From: Rhodococcoides fascians A44A
GTDB lineage: Bacteria > Actinomycetota > Actinomycetes > Mycobacteriales > Mycobacteriaceae
Direction of reading: 5' to 3'
DNA: 64,000 nt
NCBI RefSeq assembly: GCF_000760735.1
Contig: NZ_JMEX01000008.1
Location: forward strand, 652,018-716,017
Part shown: piece by piece, positions 8,795-17,004 of the stretch
How the letters are laid out: each line of letters starts with the position of its first letter
How positions within the stretch are numbered: the stretch's first letter is position 1
Notes under the pieces: model-generated
Told to the model about the DNA's origin: nothing
The model's input: only the letters and a program-made list of their open reading frames with translations
Database searches by the model: none
Position numbers and translations under genes: made by a program

Positions 8795-8976
8795 GGCGTC
8801 ATTCCTCCATGTGAAGAGATTGATTGTCCGTTGCAGTATGGCAAGCCTCCGGTGCGCCTGTCGCGGTACCCACCTGATCACTCCCGGCCCGAACGTGACT
8901 AATCGGACATCTCGACGGTCGCAATTCACCAGCTGTTGTTCAGGTCGGCCCAGGTTCGGCCGGTATGGTGGGCGCC

Positions 8977-9708
8977 GTGAGTCTTCTTGCCGCCTCGGAA
9001 TCTGTGACGACGAACCTGGCGCTCCTGCCGGGGTTTCTCGATCCAGTGAATTTGCTCAACTCGTTCGGCACCTGGGTGCTGGTCGGGTTGCTGCTCGTCG
9101 TCTTCATCGAATCGGGGCTGCTGTTTCCGCTACTCCCGGGTGACTCTCTCCTCTTCACCGCCGGCCTCATCGCCGCATCGAAGTCCGACGAGATCCCGCC
9201 GTTCGCGCCCATCGGCGTCCTGCTGATCACGATCCCGATCGCCGCCATCGCGGGCGACCAGGTCGGATACTTCATCGGACGCAAGGGTGGAGCTGCGCTG
9301 TTCAAGTCGAACGACGCGAAGTTCTTCAAGAAGAAGTACATCGACGAGTCGCACGCGTTCTTCGAGAAGCACGGCCCGATCACGATCATCCTGGCGCGCT
9401 TCGTCCCGATCGTGCGTACGTTCGCGCCGGTGGTCGCAGGCGCCTCGCACATGAAGTACTCGATCTTCGTGACGTACAACGTCGTCGGCGGCATCCTGTG
9501 GGGCGCAGGCGTCACCATGCTCGGCTACCTGCTCGGACAGATCCAGTTCATCCGCGACAACGTCGACTACATCTTCCTGCTGATCGTCTTCGTCTCGGTT
9601 CTGCCCATCGTCATCGAGGTCGGCAAGCGCATGGTCCGAGCCCGCAAGACACCGCTCTCGGAGGCCGCAGACGCCATCGAGACCCAGCAGGACCGTCCGA
9701 GCGCTTAA
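8977..9708 (+). CDS. DedA-family membrane protein (Rv0364-like)
   Basis: This 243-residue DedA/SNARE-associated membrane protein belongs to a family now linked to lipid flipping of undecaprenyl phosphate and phospholipids. Seen here are FIESGLLFPLLPGDSLLFTAG, GDQVGYFIGRKGG, and the family motif around FFEKHGPITIILARFVPIVRTFAPVVAG. I prefer the GTG at 8977 because a TATGGT box ends 7 nt before it (likely leaderless); an ATG at 8965 is possible. A second DedA gene follows 18 nt downstream. Confidence 0.9.
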   Translation: MSLLAASESVTTNLALLPGFLDPVNLLNSFGTWVLVGLLLVVFIESGLLFPLLPGDSLLFTAGLIAASKSDEIPPFAPIGVLLITIPIAAIAGDQVGYFIGRKGGAALFKSNDAKFFKKKYIDESHAFFEKHGPITIILARFVPIVRTFAPVVAGASHMKYSIFVTYNVVGGILWGAGVTMLGYLLGQIQFIRDNVDYIFLLIVFVSVLPIVIEVGKRMVRARKTPLSEAADAIETQQDRPSA

Positions 9709-9726
9709 AGTGCGGGTGTTGCAACC

Positions 9727-10389
9727 GTGATCGAGGCAATGGGTCAGTTCGGCCCACTGGAAACCGCAGGCCCGCTCGTGGTGTGGCTCGTGGTGGTGAC
9801 CTTCGTCTTCATCGAATGCGCCGTCATCATCGGCCTGTTCCTTCCCGGTGACTCCATGCTCATCACCGCCGGAATCGTCATGGCCACCCATGCATCGGGC
9901 ACCGGCCACATATGGGCGTTGTCCGTCGGCGCGATGATCGCGGCCATCGCAGGCAACCAGGTGGGGTACGTCATCGGGCACCGCACCGGTTCCACACTCG
10001 TCGCGCGCAAGAACGGCAAGTACCTCAACACCAAGAACCTGCACAAGGTGAACCTGCTGCTGGAGAAACACGGTTTCTGGGCCGTGCTCGTCGCCCGCTG
10101 GATTCCCTGGGTGCGGACGCTCTGCCCGATGGTCGCGGGCGCAGCCAAGATGAACCATCGCCGCTACACGATCGCCAGCACGCTCGGCGCGATCATCTGG
10201 GCGCCGGTACTACTGCTGGCAGGGTTCTACTTCGGTAGCTTCCTCGACATGGTGCCGTGGCTGCTGCCCGCGGTTCTGATCGGGATGATCGTGCTTCTGG
10301 TCTTCGGCACCGGCGTCGGCATCTGGCAGTACCGCAAGGAAATGTCGAAGCCGTCCGAGACCATCGAGGTCGAAGAAGTCCTCGAATAA
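9727..10389 (+). CDS. Second DedA-family membrane protein
   Basis: This 220-residue paralogue of the preceding gene has the same core: FIECAVIIGLFLPGDSMLITAG, GNQVGYVIGHRTG, then LLEKHGFWAVLVARWIPWVRTLCPMVAG. Four or five membrane segments are visible. The Arg residues in the VARWIPWVRT loop are retained, so it is likely active. The GTG start lies 18 nt after the first DedA gene, so the two are probably co-transcribed. They differ enough to suggest old duplication rather than a recent copy. It ends 1 nt from the convergent methyltransferase gene. Confidence 0.9.
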   Translation: MIEAMGQFGPLETAGPLVVWLVVVTFVFIECAVIIGLFLPGDSMLITAGIVMATHASGTGHIWALSVGAMIAAIAGNQVGYVIGHRTGSTLVARKNGKYLNTKNLHKVNLLLEKHGFWAVLVARWIPWVRTLCPMVAGAAKMNHRRYTIASTLGAIIWAPVLLLAGFYFGSFLDMVPWLLPAVLIGMIVLLVFGTGVGIWQYRKEMSKPSETIEVEEVLE

Positions 10390-10390
10390 C

Positions 10391-11164
10391 TCAGTCCTTA
10401 CGGGCGACGACGAAGATGCGCCGGAACGGAAACAGCGTTCCCGACGCGGTCGACGGGTACGCGTCGCGCAGGAGGTCTCGATACTGTTCGACGAACACCG
10501 GCCGGGTCTCGTCGTCGAGTGCATCCAGGACGGGCCGCAGGCCCGTTCCCGTCACCCACCGCAGCACCGGGTCCTCGCCCTGCAGAACGTGGACGTAGCT
10601 GGTCTCCCACGCGTCGACGGTCAATCCCGCGTCGAGCATCGCCGACGCGTACTGCTCGGCGGAGTCGACGCTGTCACCTCCGCGTAGAACGCCGCTCAGA
10701 GTCGACGCCCACTCGTCGGATTCCGCGAGGCGACGCATCAGGACGTGAGAGGGAGCGTCGAAGTTGCCCGGAACCTGGAAGGCAAGGGTGCTGGACGCGC
10801 CCAGTTGCGATGCCCACGTCGCCAGGAGCTCTCGGTGGTGAGGTACCCACTGCAGGGCCGCATTGGACACGACGACGTCCACGCCGGTCGCGTCGAAATC
10901 GGAGATGTCTCCTTGCCGGACGGTCACGCCGGCGGGCAGATCCGACGGTTGGTCGGCCACCATCTCGGCCGACGAGTCGAGTCCGGTGATGTGGGCCGTC
11001 GGCCACCGCTGCGCCAGCGTGGCGGTCTGTACGCCGGTCCCGCATCCGAGGTCGACGACGGTATCGGGTGATTCGTGTCTGATCCGAGCGACCAGTTCGT
11101 AATACGGACGAGTCCGCTCGTCCGCGTAGTGCCCGTATATCGTCGGATTCCACGAAGTCCCCAT
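10391..11164 (-). CDS. tam: Trans-aconitate 2-methyltransferase-like SAM-dependent enzyme
   Basis: This 257-residue class I methyltransferase has a size and pattern matching Tam, which methylates trans-aconitate to detoxify it. It starts WNPTIYGHYADERTRPYYELVARI and has the SAM motif VVDLGCGTGVQTATLAQRWP, then ITGLDSSAEM and VVVSNAALQWVPHH. The ATG at 11164 is used; an upstream in-frame extension would overlap the GH76 gene. The GH76 gene lies 14 nt upstream on the same strand. The substrate is inferred from family likeness only. Confidence 0.82.
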   Translation of the reverse strand: MGTSWNPTIYGHYADERTRPYYELVARIRHESPDTVVDLGCGTGVQTATLAQRWPTAHITGLDSSAEMVADQPSDLPAGVTVRQGDISDFDATGVDVVVSNAALQWVPHHRELLATWASQLGASSTLAFQVPGNFDAPSHVLMRRLAESDEWASTLSGVLRGGDSVDSAEQYASAMLDAGLTVDAWETSYVHVLQGEDPVLRWVTGTGLRPVLDALDDETRPVFVEQYRDLLRDAYPSTASGTLFPFRRIFVVARKD

Positions 11165-11178
11165 AGCCAGTACCTTAG

Positions 11179-12291
11179 CTAACGAAAGCCTGCGTCCGCC
11201 ACGGTGTACGCGGCCTCCATCAACATCCAGCCGCTCAGCTGCACCGCGAAATCGCGCTCCGGCACCGCCGACGAACGCACCGTTCCGCCGCTGAACTTCG
11301 CCACCGAATGCCCGGGCCCGGGAAGCGTGGCCTGCGATTCCCACGCTGCACCGAAGAGTGGATGATCCTCGACTTCCAGGCGGTTCTCCCAGGCCGCCTC
11401 CGCCGACGCGAGCACGATCGACGCGGCCAGTGCGCGGGTGGACCGATCGTCGTCGCTGTCGCCGGGCAAGGTTGTCGCGACCAGCGCCAGGTAGCGGGCC
11501 AGGATGCCGTCGAACAAACCGCCGTCGCCGCCTCCCCCGCCGACGATCACCAGGTCACGACACAGTCGATCGTCCACCGCCGTCACCAGCGCGTGCACCC
11601 GGGCACGATGACGCGGACCCCCTAGCCGCACCGCAAGTTCCGTTTCGATGCCCAGCACCACACCCTGGCAGTAGCTGTAGATCGCACGATCGAGCACGTC
11701 GCCGGTACGGATGCCGTCGAAGATCAGACCCGTCTCGGGATCCTTCAGCGTGACGTCCATCCAATCGGCCATGGCTTGCGCTCGCCACAACCGACCCGTC
11801 CGGGCCAGCAGAATCGAGGCGGGTCCGTTGGCCGGGGCGTTGTAGAAATCGTCGCCCCTGCGCCAGGGGATGCCGCCTCCTGCCTGCGGAGACCATGCGT
11901 CGAACAGCTCCATCTCGATCTTCTGGATCCCGACGCGGTTGCCGACGGCATGCAGCCGCTGAGCCCGCTCGAGAGCAAGCCCGAGCCAGGCCATGTCGTC
12001 GAAATAGTTGTTGGTCCAGCCGGTGATGTTTCGAATGCGGTGCGCACGAGCAATTTTGGTCACTCGGCGGCGCCTCTTGGCGGTGGGCTCGCGGCTCGCT
12101 GCATCGACCGCACAATCGAGCAGGTGCGCCTGCCACCAGTAATGCCACTTCAGGAACAGTCGCTCCCGCCGAACAGGCGGCCACGCCACGACGCCGAGCG
12201 CCGTACCGGGCAAGCCCCACAATCGACGCACGTGTCGCGCGACGACGGCCCCCTCCGCAGCGTCCGCGCGCTGCGCCCATAGCTCCTGCAT
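11179..12291 (-). CDS. Glycoside hydrolase family 76 protein (Rv0365c-like)
   Basis: This 370-residue protein is related to GH76 alpha-1,6-mannanases. The conserved NITGWTNNYFDDMAWLGLALERA carries the Asp pair (DD) expected at the catalytic site, followed by GGGIPWRRGDDFYNAPANGPASI and DRAIYSYCQGVVLG. No signal peptide is seen, so it may act in the cytosol. I chose the ATG at 12291; a GTG at 12309 or the ATG at 12402 would lengthen it, the last running into the next gene. The position after fba and DedA matches M. tuberculosis. Confidence 0.85.
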   Translation of the reverse strand: MQELWAQRADAAEGAVVARHVRRLWGLPGTALGVVAWPPVRRERLFLKWHYWWQAHLLDCAVDAASREPTAKRRRRVTKIARAHRIRNITGWTNNYFDDMAWLGLALERAQRLHAVGNRVGIQKIEMELFDAWSPQAGGGIPWRRGDDFYNAPANGPASILLARTGRLWRAQAMADWMDVTLKDPETGLIFDGIRTGDVLDRAIYSYCQGVVLGIETELAVRLGGPRHRARVHALVTAVDDRLCRDLVIVGGGGGDGGLFDGILARYLALVATTLPGDSDDDRSTRALAASIVLASAEAAWENRLEVEDHPLFGAAWESQATLPGPGHSVAKFSGGTVRSSAVPERDFAVQLSGWMLMEAAYTVADAGFR

Positions 12292-12334
12292 GATCGGCAA
12301 TCCTGCCACTTGCCCGGGGGCGAAGCACAAACAG

Positions 12335-13003
12335 TCAGGGCCAGGCTTGTGACAAGTCGGCATGACGCCGGATCCACGAGTGCATGGCGATTCCGGCCGC
12401 AACGCCCGCGTTGATGCTGCGAGTGGACCCGAACTGCGCGATGGACACCGTCATCGACGCGCCGTTGCGTGCATCCTCGGTCACCCCAGGCCCCTCCTGC
12501 CCGAACAGCAGCAGGCAATCCCTCGGAAGTTCCGCGGTCTCGATCGGCACCGAACCCGGCGTGTTGTCGACCGCGACGACCGTCAGACCCTCGGCGGCGG
12601 CGTAGGCGAGGAGGTCGTCGACGGTGTCGTGGTGGTGGATGTGCTGGTATCGATCGGTGACCATCGCGCCGCGCCTGTTCCAGCGGCGCCGCCCGACGAT
12701 GTGAACCGCCTGCGCGGCAAACGCATTGGCGGTGCGCACGACCGTCCCGATGTTCGCGTCGTTGGCGAAGTTCTCGATTGCGACGTGCAGCGAATGACGC
12801 CTCGTGTCGATGTCGGCGACGATGGCCTCCCGCGTCCAGTAGCGGTAGGCGTCGACGACATTGCGCCGGTCCCCGGCGTCGAGCAGCTCGGGATCGAACT
12901 GCGGTCCCGTCGGCCGGGGTTCGTCGTGGTGCTGTTCCCACGGTCCGACGCCGTTGGGGTTGTCTCCCCACTCGGTCGGACCTGATACATCGATGTCGCT
13001 CAA
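12335..13003 (-). CDS. SpoU/TrmH-family RNA 2'-O-methyltransferase (Rv0380c-like)
   Basis: This 222-residue SPOUT enzyme shows the three SpoU motifs: FANDANIGTVVRTANAF, LLLFGQEGPGV and SINAGVAAGIAMHSW. It methylates ribose in tRNA or rRNA using SAM; the exact nucleotide cannot be told. No ATG or GTG fits the N-terminus, and the TTG at 13003 overlaps the stop of the upstream lipoprotein gene by 4 nt (TTGA), so I chose it. M. tuberculosis has a SpoU gene (Rv0380c) close to pyrE as well. Confidence 0.85.
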   Translation of the reverse strand: MSDIDVSGPTEWGDNPNGVGPWEQHHDEPRPTGPQFDPELLDAGDRRNVVDAYRYWTREAIVADIDTRRHSLHVAIENFANDANIGTVVRTANAFAAQAVHIVGRRRWNRRGAMVTDRYQHIHHHDTVDDLLAYAAAEGLTVVAVDNTPGSVPIETAELPRDCLLLFGQEGPGVTEDARNGASMTVSIAQFGSTRSINAGVAAGIAMHSWIRRHADLSQAWP

Positions 13004-13614
13004 TAGATTTCGTTGCTGTCGGCGGCGATGCGGAAGCCGTGACCGGTCTCGTCGTTGGTGCACGAGATGCCGCCGGCCGTCGACTCGCAGGAGTACCCGT
13101 CGGCGTTGATGACCTGCCCGACTGCGAGCGGAGGATCGATCGTCTCGCCGCCCGAGGTGTACACCGCACCACCGGAACACATGAACTCGGCCTCACCCTC
13201 GTTGGTGACCCGAATGCCGTTGCCCCAGCTGATCATGCAGTCCTCGGGCCGCGGAGGAACCGGCGACGTCGTGCCCTGGCAGCCCGCTTCGGTACGGCTG
13301 GCCAGCGTGACGATCCCGCACTGGAACAACCCGTCCGGCGAGGAGAAGTAGTACGCACCGTCGAGTGCCGCGTACGTCGTCTGCGGCGGCGCGGGCTCGG
13401 GTGCGGGTTCCGGCGGGGGCGGCGGCGGGGCTTCGGTGGACGGCGGCGGCAACACCGGTTCCACCGTCGTCGTCGGCGGCGCGACGGTTGTCGTCGTGGT
13501 AGCCGGTGCGGACGTCGCATCCGCACCGGATTCGCTACCGCACGCGGACAGTACGGCCACGATCGCCACCGATGCTGCCAGTACCGAACGCTTCTTCAAG
13601 CGCGCTCTCGCCAT
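13000..13614 (-). CDS. Secreted lipoprotein with Pro/Thr-rich spacer
   Basis: This 204-residue protein has a lipoprotein signal peptide: basic RARLKKR, a hydrophobic stretch, and the lipobox VLSAC. About 50 residues rich in Thr, Pro and Glu follow (TTTTTVAPPTTT, then EAPPPPPPEPAPEPAP), which probably spans the cell wall. The C-terminal domain of about 110 residues has several Cys (LFQCGIV, EAGCQG, EDCMISW, FMCSGG, YSCES, ISCTND) that likely form disulfides. The function is unknown. It is coupled to the SpoU gene by a 4-nt overlap. Confidence 0.8.
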   Translation of the reverse strand: MARARLKKRSVLAASVAIVAVLSACGSESGADATSAPATTTTTVAPPTTTVEPVLPPPSTEAPPPPPPEPAPEPAPPQTTYAALDGAYYFSSPDGLFQCGIVTLASRTEAGCQGTTSPVPPRPEDCMISWGNGIRVTNEGEAEFMCSGGAVYTSGGETIDPPLAVGQVINADGYSCESTAGGISCTNDETGHGFRIAADSNEIY

Positions 13615-13724
13615 GAAAGAACCCGACCCCACTTTCGCTCATCATGTTGCAGAGCGACCCTACCGGCGAACCGAAACCCGTGCCGTTCGGTGGTGCGTGG
13701 CAGGGGTCGATGGGTCGAGCAGGA

Positions 13725-14528
13725 TCAGGTGTGGCTCAGGCGGCGGTTGACTTCGCGGGTGAGCCAGGCCGGCGAGAACCTGGATCCGAGCGACAACGCC
13801 TTGGACTGCAATCCGACCGGGAAGTGAACCTTGCGCAGTGCCTTGTTCCGCCGCAGTCCCTTCGCGGGGCGGGTGGCGTCGAAGATCGCCTGGGATACGT
13901 CGTCGGCGGTGAGTTTGATGCCGAGCGAGTTGGTCGTTCCGGTGGAGACGCCCTGAGTCATCGCGGTCTGAACGAAGAGCGGCCACATGGCCTTGACGGA
14001 AATGTCGTACTTGGCCCACTCGAGATCGAGCGCCTCGGTGACACCGCGTACGGCGAACTTCGTCGCGCCGTAGGTGACCAGCTCCGGCTGACCGTAGATG
14101 GCCGACGCCGAGCACAGGTTCACGACCTGGGCGTTTCTGGTTGCCTTGAGGTAGGGGAACGCAGCGAGAGTGCCGTACACGACGCCGTTGAAGTTGATGT
14201 CGATCTGACGCTTGTGCACCTCGAGCGGCATGTCCTCGAACTGGCCCGCGACGAGGATGCCTGCGTTGTTGACGAGGACGTCGAGCCGGCCGTGGGCCTC
14301 GGCGTCGAACTCCTTCAACCGAGCCTCCCACTGCTTGGGGTCGGTGACGTCCAGGGTTCCCGTCACGACGCGTCCGCCGGCGGAGGTGATCTCCTTACCG
14401 AGCGACGCCAACCCGGTTTCGTCGATGTCGTAGGCCCCGACGAGGTATCCGGAGCGAGCGAACTTCAGAGCAGTGGATCGTCCGATCCCGGCAGCAGCGC
14501 CGGTGATGAACACAGTTGGTGTAGACAC
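13725..14528 (-). CDS. Short-chain dehydrogenase/reductase
   Basis: This 267-residue classical SDR has the cofactor motif TGAAAGIGRST near the N-terminus, an acidic residue after the second strand (YDIDE, favouring NAD(H)), VNNAGILVAG, and the active site Ser (NLCSASAIYG) with YGATK (Tyr and Lys). The C-terminal part ends with a hydrophobic/basic region. The substrate is unknown. The GTG start is used. The 110 nt to the next downstream gene show no clear signal. A TTACC-(9 nt)-GGTAA repeat at 14545-14563 upstream could be an operator but is weak. Confidence 0.88.
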   Translation of the reverse strand: MSTPTVFITGAAAGIGRSTALKFARSGYLVGAYDIDETGLASLGKEITSAGGRVVTGTLDVTDPKQWEARLKEFDAEAHGRLDVLVNNAGILVAGQFEDMPLEVHKRQIDINFNGVVYGTLAAFPYLKATRNAQVVNLCSASAIYGQPELVTYGATKFAVRGVTEALDLEWAKYDISVKAMWPLFVQTAMTQGVSTGTTNSLGIKLTADDVSQAIFDATRPAKGLRRNKALRKVHFPVGLQSKALSLGSRFSPAWLTREVNRRLSHT

Positions 14529-14610
14529 CTCGACAGAATAGGCGTTACCAGGGTTATCGGTAAGACCTCCGACAACTTTTCAGGGCTATTCTGGATGTGG
14601 CCTGTAGGAG

Positions 14611-15069
14611 ATGTGGGTGAATCACAAACGAACTTTGCGCGCGATAGTAGTCGTCACAGTGGGCTACGTCGCCGTCCTGGCGGTGTGGGCGCTGTGGTTC
14701 CGACCGTCGGCGCCCCCGGGAACCCTGCCTTACCAACTTGCCGCTCTGATCGCCGGTTTCGGAGCTGCGCTCGGCCTGTCCATGCTGGTGGCGAACCGCC
14801 GGACCGCCGAACAGCGACAGATCGCCCGCAACGGCGTCGAAGGTTGGGCCACCATCGAGGAAGTGCACCCACTCGACGACAACCGAAGCGAACTTCAACT
14901 GCAGTTCACCGTGCCCGGCTCGGAGTCGTTCTCCGGCCGCATCGTCTACGCCATCCCTCGCTCGGAGATCTCGAGGTTCGCCGAAGGCGCAGTCGTGCCG
15001 ATCATGGTCGATCCGGACGACCACCACCGCGTTCTACTTCTTCCGAGACAGACCTTCGACGAGGAATAG
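14611..15069 (+). CDS. DUF3592-type small membrane protein
   Basis: This 152-residue protein has two membrane helices (AIVVVTVGYVAVLAVWALWF and YQLAALIAGFGAALGLSMLVA). A soluble beta-rich domain follows (GVEGWATIEEVHPLDDNRSELQLQFTV and VVPIMVDPDDHHRVLL are its edges), as in DUF3592 proteins. The function is unknown. The ATG at 14611 or the GTG at 14617 may be the start. It is convergent with the next gene and overlaps it by 36 nt. Confidence 0.7.
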   Translation: MWVNHKRTLRAIVVVTVGYVAVLAVWALWFRPSAPPGTLPYQLAALIAGFGAALGLSMLVANRRTAEQRQIARNGVEGWATIEEVHPLDDNRSELQLQFTVPGSESFSGRIVYAIPRSEISRFAEGAVVPIMVDPDDHHRVLLLPRQTFDEE

Positions 15070-15705
15070 CTGAGCCACCGCGTAGGTCGCGAGAATCACT
15101 CCCTCCGCCGCTCGCCGATGCGACTCCGTGGTCAACAGCAGCCGCCGAGCCACGATCAACGCGTCGGACACCGTGAAGAGCACACCGCCGAGAGCGATTC
15201 TCGACGCCGGATCCGCACCGGGAACGACGACGCCGGCCGCCGTTCTCGCGCCGGGCACGAGCGTCGGGTCCGCGGCAAGCGTCGACATCGATGCCAGCGT
15301 CAGTCCGTACGCGCCGAGGCCGGGTGCGACGTCGGGCGAACGCGCTGCCATCGACACGACCGCGAGAAGCCAGCCCGCCGCTCGCGGCGCCGCCGCCGAT
15401 GCGGTGACGCGTGCACCTCGAGCGCGAAGAAGCCCGCAGTAGCACCCCTGCATCACGGCGAACGAGGCGGCGCCGTGCAGGATCCGCGAATCGTCGTCCG
15501 GGTCGAGTAGAAGAACGTCGCCGACGGTTGCTGCGGTGAGCGCCAGACCCAGCGTCGACGCAGGCTTGGGCAACCCCGCCATCAGCGATGGAGCGATCAA
15601 CGGCTTCGCGAAGCGATGCAGTCTGTCTGCGCCGAGGACCGCTCCGAGCACCGTGGCTGCCGACGCCGAGGCGAACGCCGTTCTGGACAACGTCGAGCGG
15701 TTCAT
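15034..15705 (-). CDS. YhhN/TMEM86-family lysoplasmalogenase-like membrane protein
   Basis: This 223-residue protein has about seven or eight membrane helices. The YhhN features are KPLIAPSLMAGLPK in the first third and GDVLLL with LHGAASFAVMQGCYCGLL in the middle. The family includes the eukaryotic lysoplasmalogenase TMEM86B and bacterial homologues that hydrolyse vinyl-ether lysolipids. Whether this member does so is unproven. Its stop lies inside the convergent DUF3592 gene. Confidence 0.8.
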   Translation of the reverse strand: MNRSTLSRTAFASASAATVLGAVLGADRLHRFAKPLIAPSLMAGLPKPASTLGLALTAATVGDVLLLDPDDDSRILHGAASFAVMQGCYCGLLRARGARVTASAAAPRAAGWLLAVVSMAARSPDVAPGLGAYGLTLASMSTLAADPTLVPGARTAAGVVVPGADPASRIALGGVLFTVSDALIVARRLLLTTESHRRAAEGVILATYAVAQLFLVEGLSRKK

Positions 15706-15844
15706 CGAGGCACTCCGAGTTCGTCGACCAGACCATTCGTTGAACTAACCAATTGTGTGATGCTGGCCCCTTCGCCTTGATTCAGGGCTGTACACCTTGT
15801 CATCGTTGGAAGGTAAACACACGATTCGACACGTTGGGACGACA

Positions 15845-16444
15845 ATGCGCAGGAAACACACCGATGATCGTAGGGCGACCATGGAAGGTCTCGCCTACGC
15901 TTCGAACCCGCTGCTCCGTCGCTCCGACCGCATCCAGGCACGGCTGAAGACCATCCTCACCACCCTGACGATTCTGATGCTTCCCGTTGCTGCGTGGCTC
16001 GCGATGACGACGCTGTCGTTCCAGAACGAGCAGGTCTCCGCGCAGCAGTACACCCGGCACGCCGTCACCGCCGAGACCGTGTCCGTCACTCCCCCCTCGC
16101 CGCTCGTTCAGTCCGACTTCAGCTCGCAGAGCAGCTCCACCGTCGACGCCACCTGGACGTACCAGGGCGTCGAGCACACCGGCCAGGTGTCCGTCGTGAG
16201 CGGCTCGCCGGTGGGTACCGAAGTGGATATCTGGGTCGACGACAACGGCATCCGAGCATCACAGCCACTGTCGAATTCCGACGCCATCGCCGCCGCCGCC
16301 TTCACGGGCATCGGCAGCCTGTTCCTGGCCGGACTCCTTTTCTACGGCATTTACTCCGCCACCCGGTTCCGCCTCGACAACAAGCGCGACGCGGACTGGG
16401 ACCTCGCCATCAAGAACTTCATGGACGAGAACAGCCTGAGCTGA
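15845..16444 (+). CDS. Rv1733c-family membrane protein
   Basis: This 199-residue protein has two membrane helices (LTTLTILMLPVAAWLAMTTL and AFTGIGSLFLAGLLFYGIYS) flanking an extracytoplasmic domain of about 110 residues. The layout and phrases (NPLLRRSDRIQARL at the start, VDATWTYQGVEHTGQV and GTEVDIWVDDNG in the middle) resemble M. tuberculosis Rv1733c, a dormancy-regulon membrane protein of unknown function. The ATG at 15845 puts the NPLLRRSDR motif near residue 20, as in that family. A strong terminator follows. Confidence 0.78.
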   Translation: MRRKHTDDRRATMEGLAYASNPLLRRSDRIQARLKTILTTLTILMLPVAAWLAMTTLSFQNEQVSAQQYTRHAVTAETVSVTPPSPLVQSDFSSQSSSTVDATWTYQGVEHTGQVSVVSGSPVGTEVDIWVDDNGIRASQPLSNSDAIAAAAFTGIGSLFLAGLLFYGIYSATRFRLDNKRDADWDLAIKNFMDENSLS

Positions 16445-16460
16445 ACGTCGTACCTACGTG

Positions 16461-16490
16461 AAAGTCCCGGCCACACGGCCGGGACTTTTT
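16461..16490 (+). terminator. Rho-independent terminator after the Rv1733c-like gene
   Basis: A perfect 12-bp stem AAAGTCCCGGCC / GGCCGGGACTTT with an ACAC loop is followed directly by T residues, 16 nt after the stop codon. It is the cleanest intrinsic terminator in the window. Confidence 0.92.
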
Positions 16491-16513
16491 CGTTTCCATC
16501 GCCGGTTTGCAAA

Positions 16514-16534
16514 TATAGTTAGCTTATGTAAGCT
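16514..16534 (+). promoter_or_regulatory. Promoter and palindromic operator of the MarR-MFS operon
   Basis: A TATAGT -10 box (16514-16519) is followed at once by AGCTTA-TG-TAAGCT (16521-16534), a perfect 6-bp inverted repeat that would cover the transcription start. This is where MarR repressors usually bind their own operon, and the repeat ends 1 nt before the MarR ATG. The assignment to the MarR protein is an inference. Confidence 0.6.
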
Positions 16535-16535
16535 T

Positions 16536-16991
16536 ATGGGAGTGCAGCAACCGTCTTCCGATCAGCATCTCCGCGACCTGCTCTCCGAGCTGGTCACGGG
16601 ATCGTCCCGGTTCGTTCGCCTCGCCGCGCACTTCGGCTCCGACGAGTGGCCCAAGGCCTGGATGCGAGCGCTGTCCCTCCTCGAGGAATACCAACCCCTA
16701 CGAGTCAGCGACTTCGCTCGCCTCGATCGCTGCTCGCAGCCGTCGGCGACGTCGCTGCTGGGAAAGCTCGCCACAGCCGGGCTCGTCGAACGCACGACCG
16801 ACCCGAGCGACTCGCGCGCGGTCGTCGCCCGGATGTCCGACGCCGGCGCCCAATGGCTGGCCGCCGGACGACGCCAGATCGCCGACGGCCTGCTGCCGTA
16901 CCTGTCCGAACTGGACCCGGAGCAACTACAGAAACTGACCGACGGACTGAGCGAGCTTCGCAGCGTGCTCAAATCGTCGATCACGGATTGA
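16536..16991 (+). CDS. MarR-family transcriptional regulator
   Basis: This 151-residue winged-helix protein contains LRVSDFARLDRCSQPSATSLLGKLATAGLVERTTD (helix-turn-helix) and a wing with the typical DSRAVVARMSDAG. MarR proteins are dimeric repressors released by small aromatic compounds. It starts at the ATG at 16536, right behind the palindromic operator. The MFS gene follows after 13 nt, so the pair is very likely a self-repressed efflux operon. The ligand is unknown. Confidence 0.9.
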   Translation: MGVQQPSSDQHLRDLLSELVTGSSRFVRLAAHFGSDEWPKAWMRALSLLEEYQPLRVSDFARLDRCSQPSATSLLGKLATAGLVERTTDPSDSRAVVARMSDAGAQWLAAGRRQIADGLLPYLSELDPEQLQKLTDGLSELRSVLKSSITD

Positions 16992-17004
16992 AAGGAACCT
17001 CGTC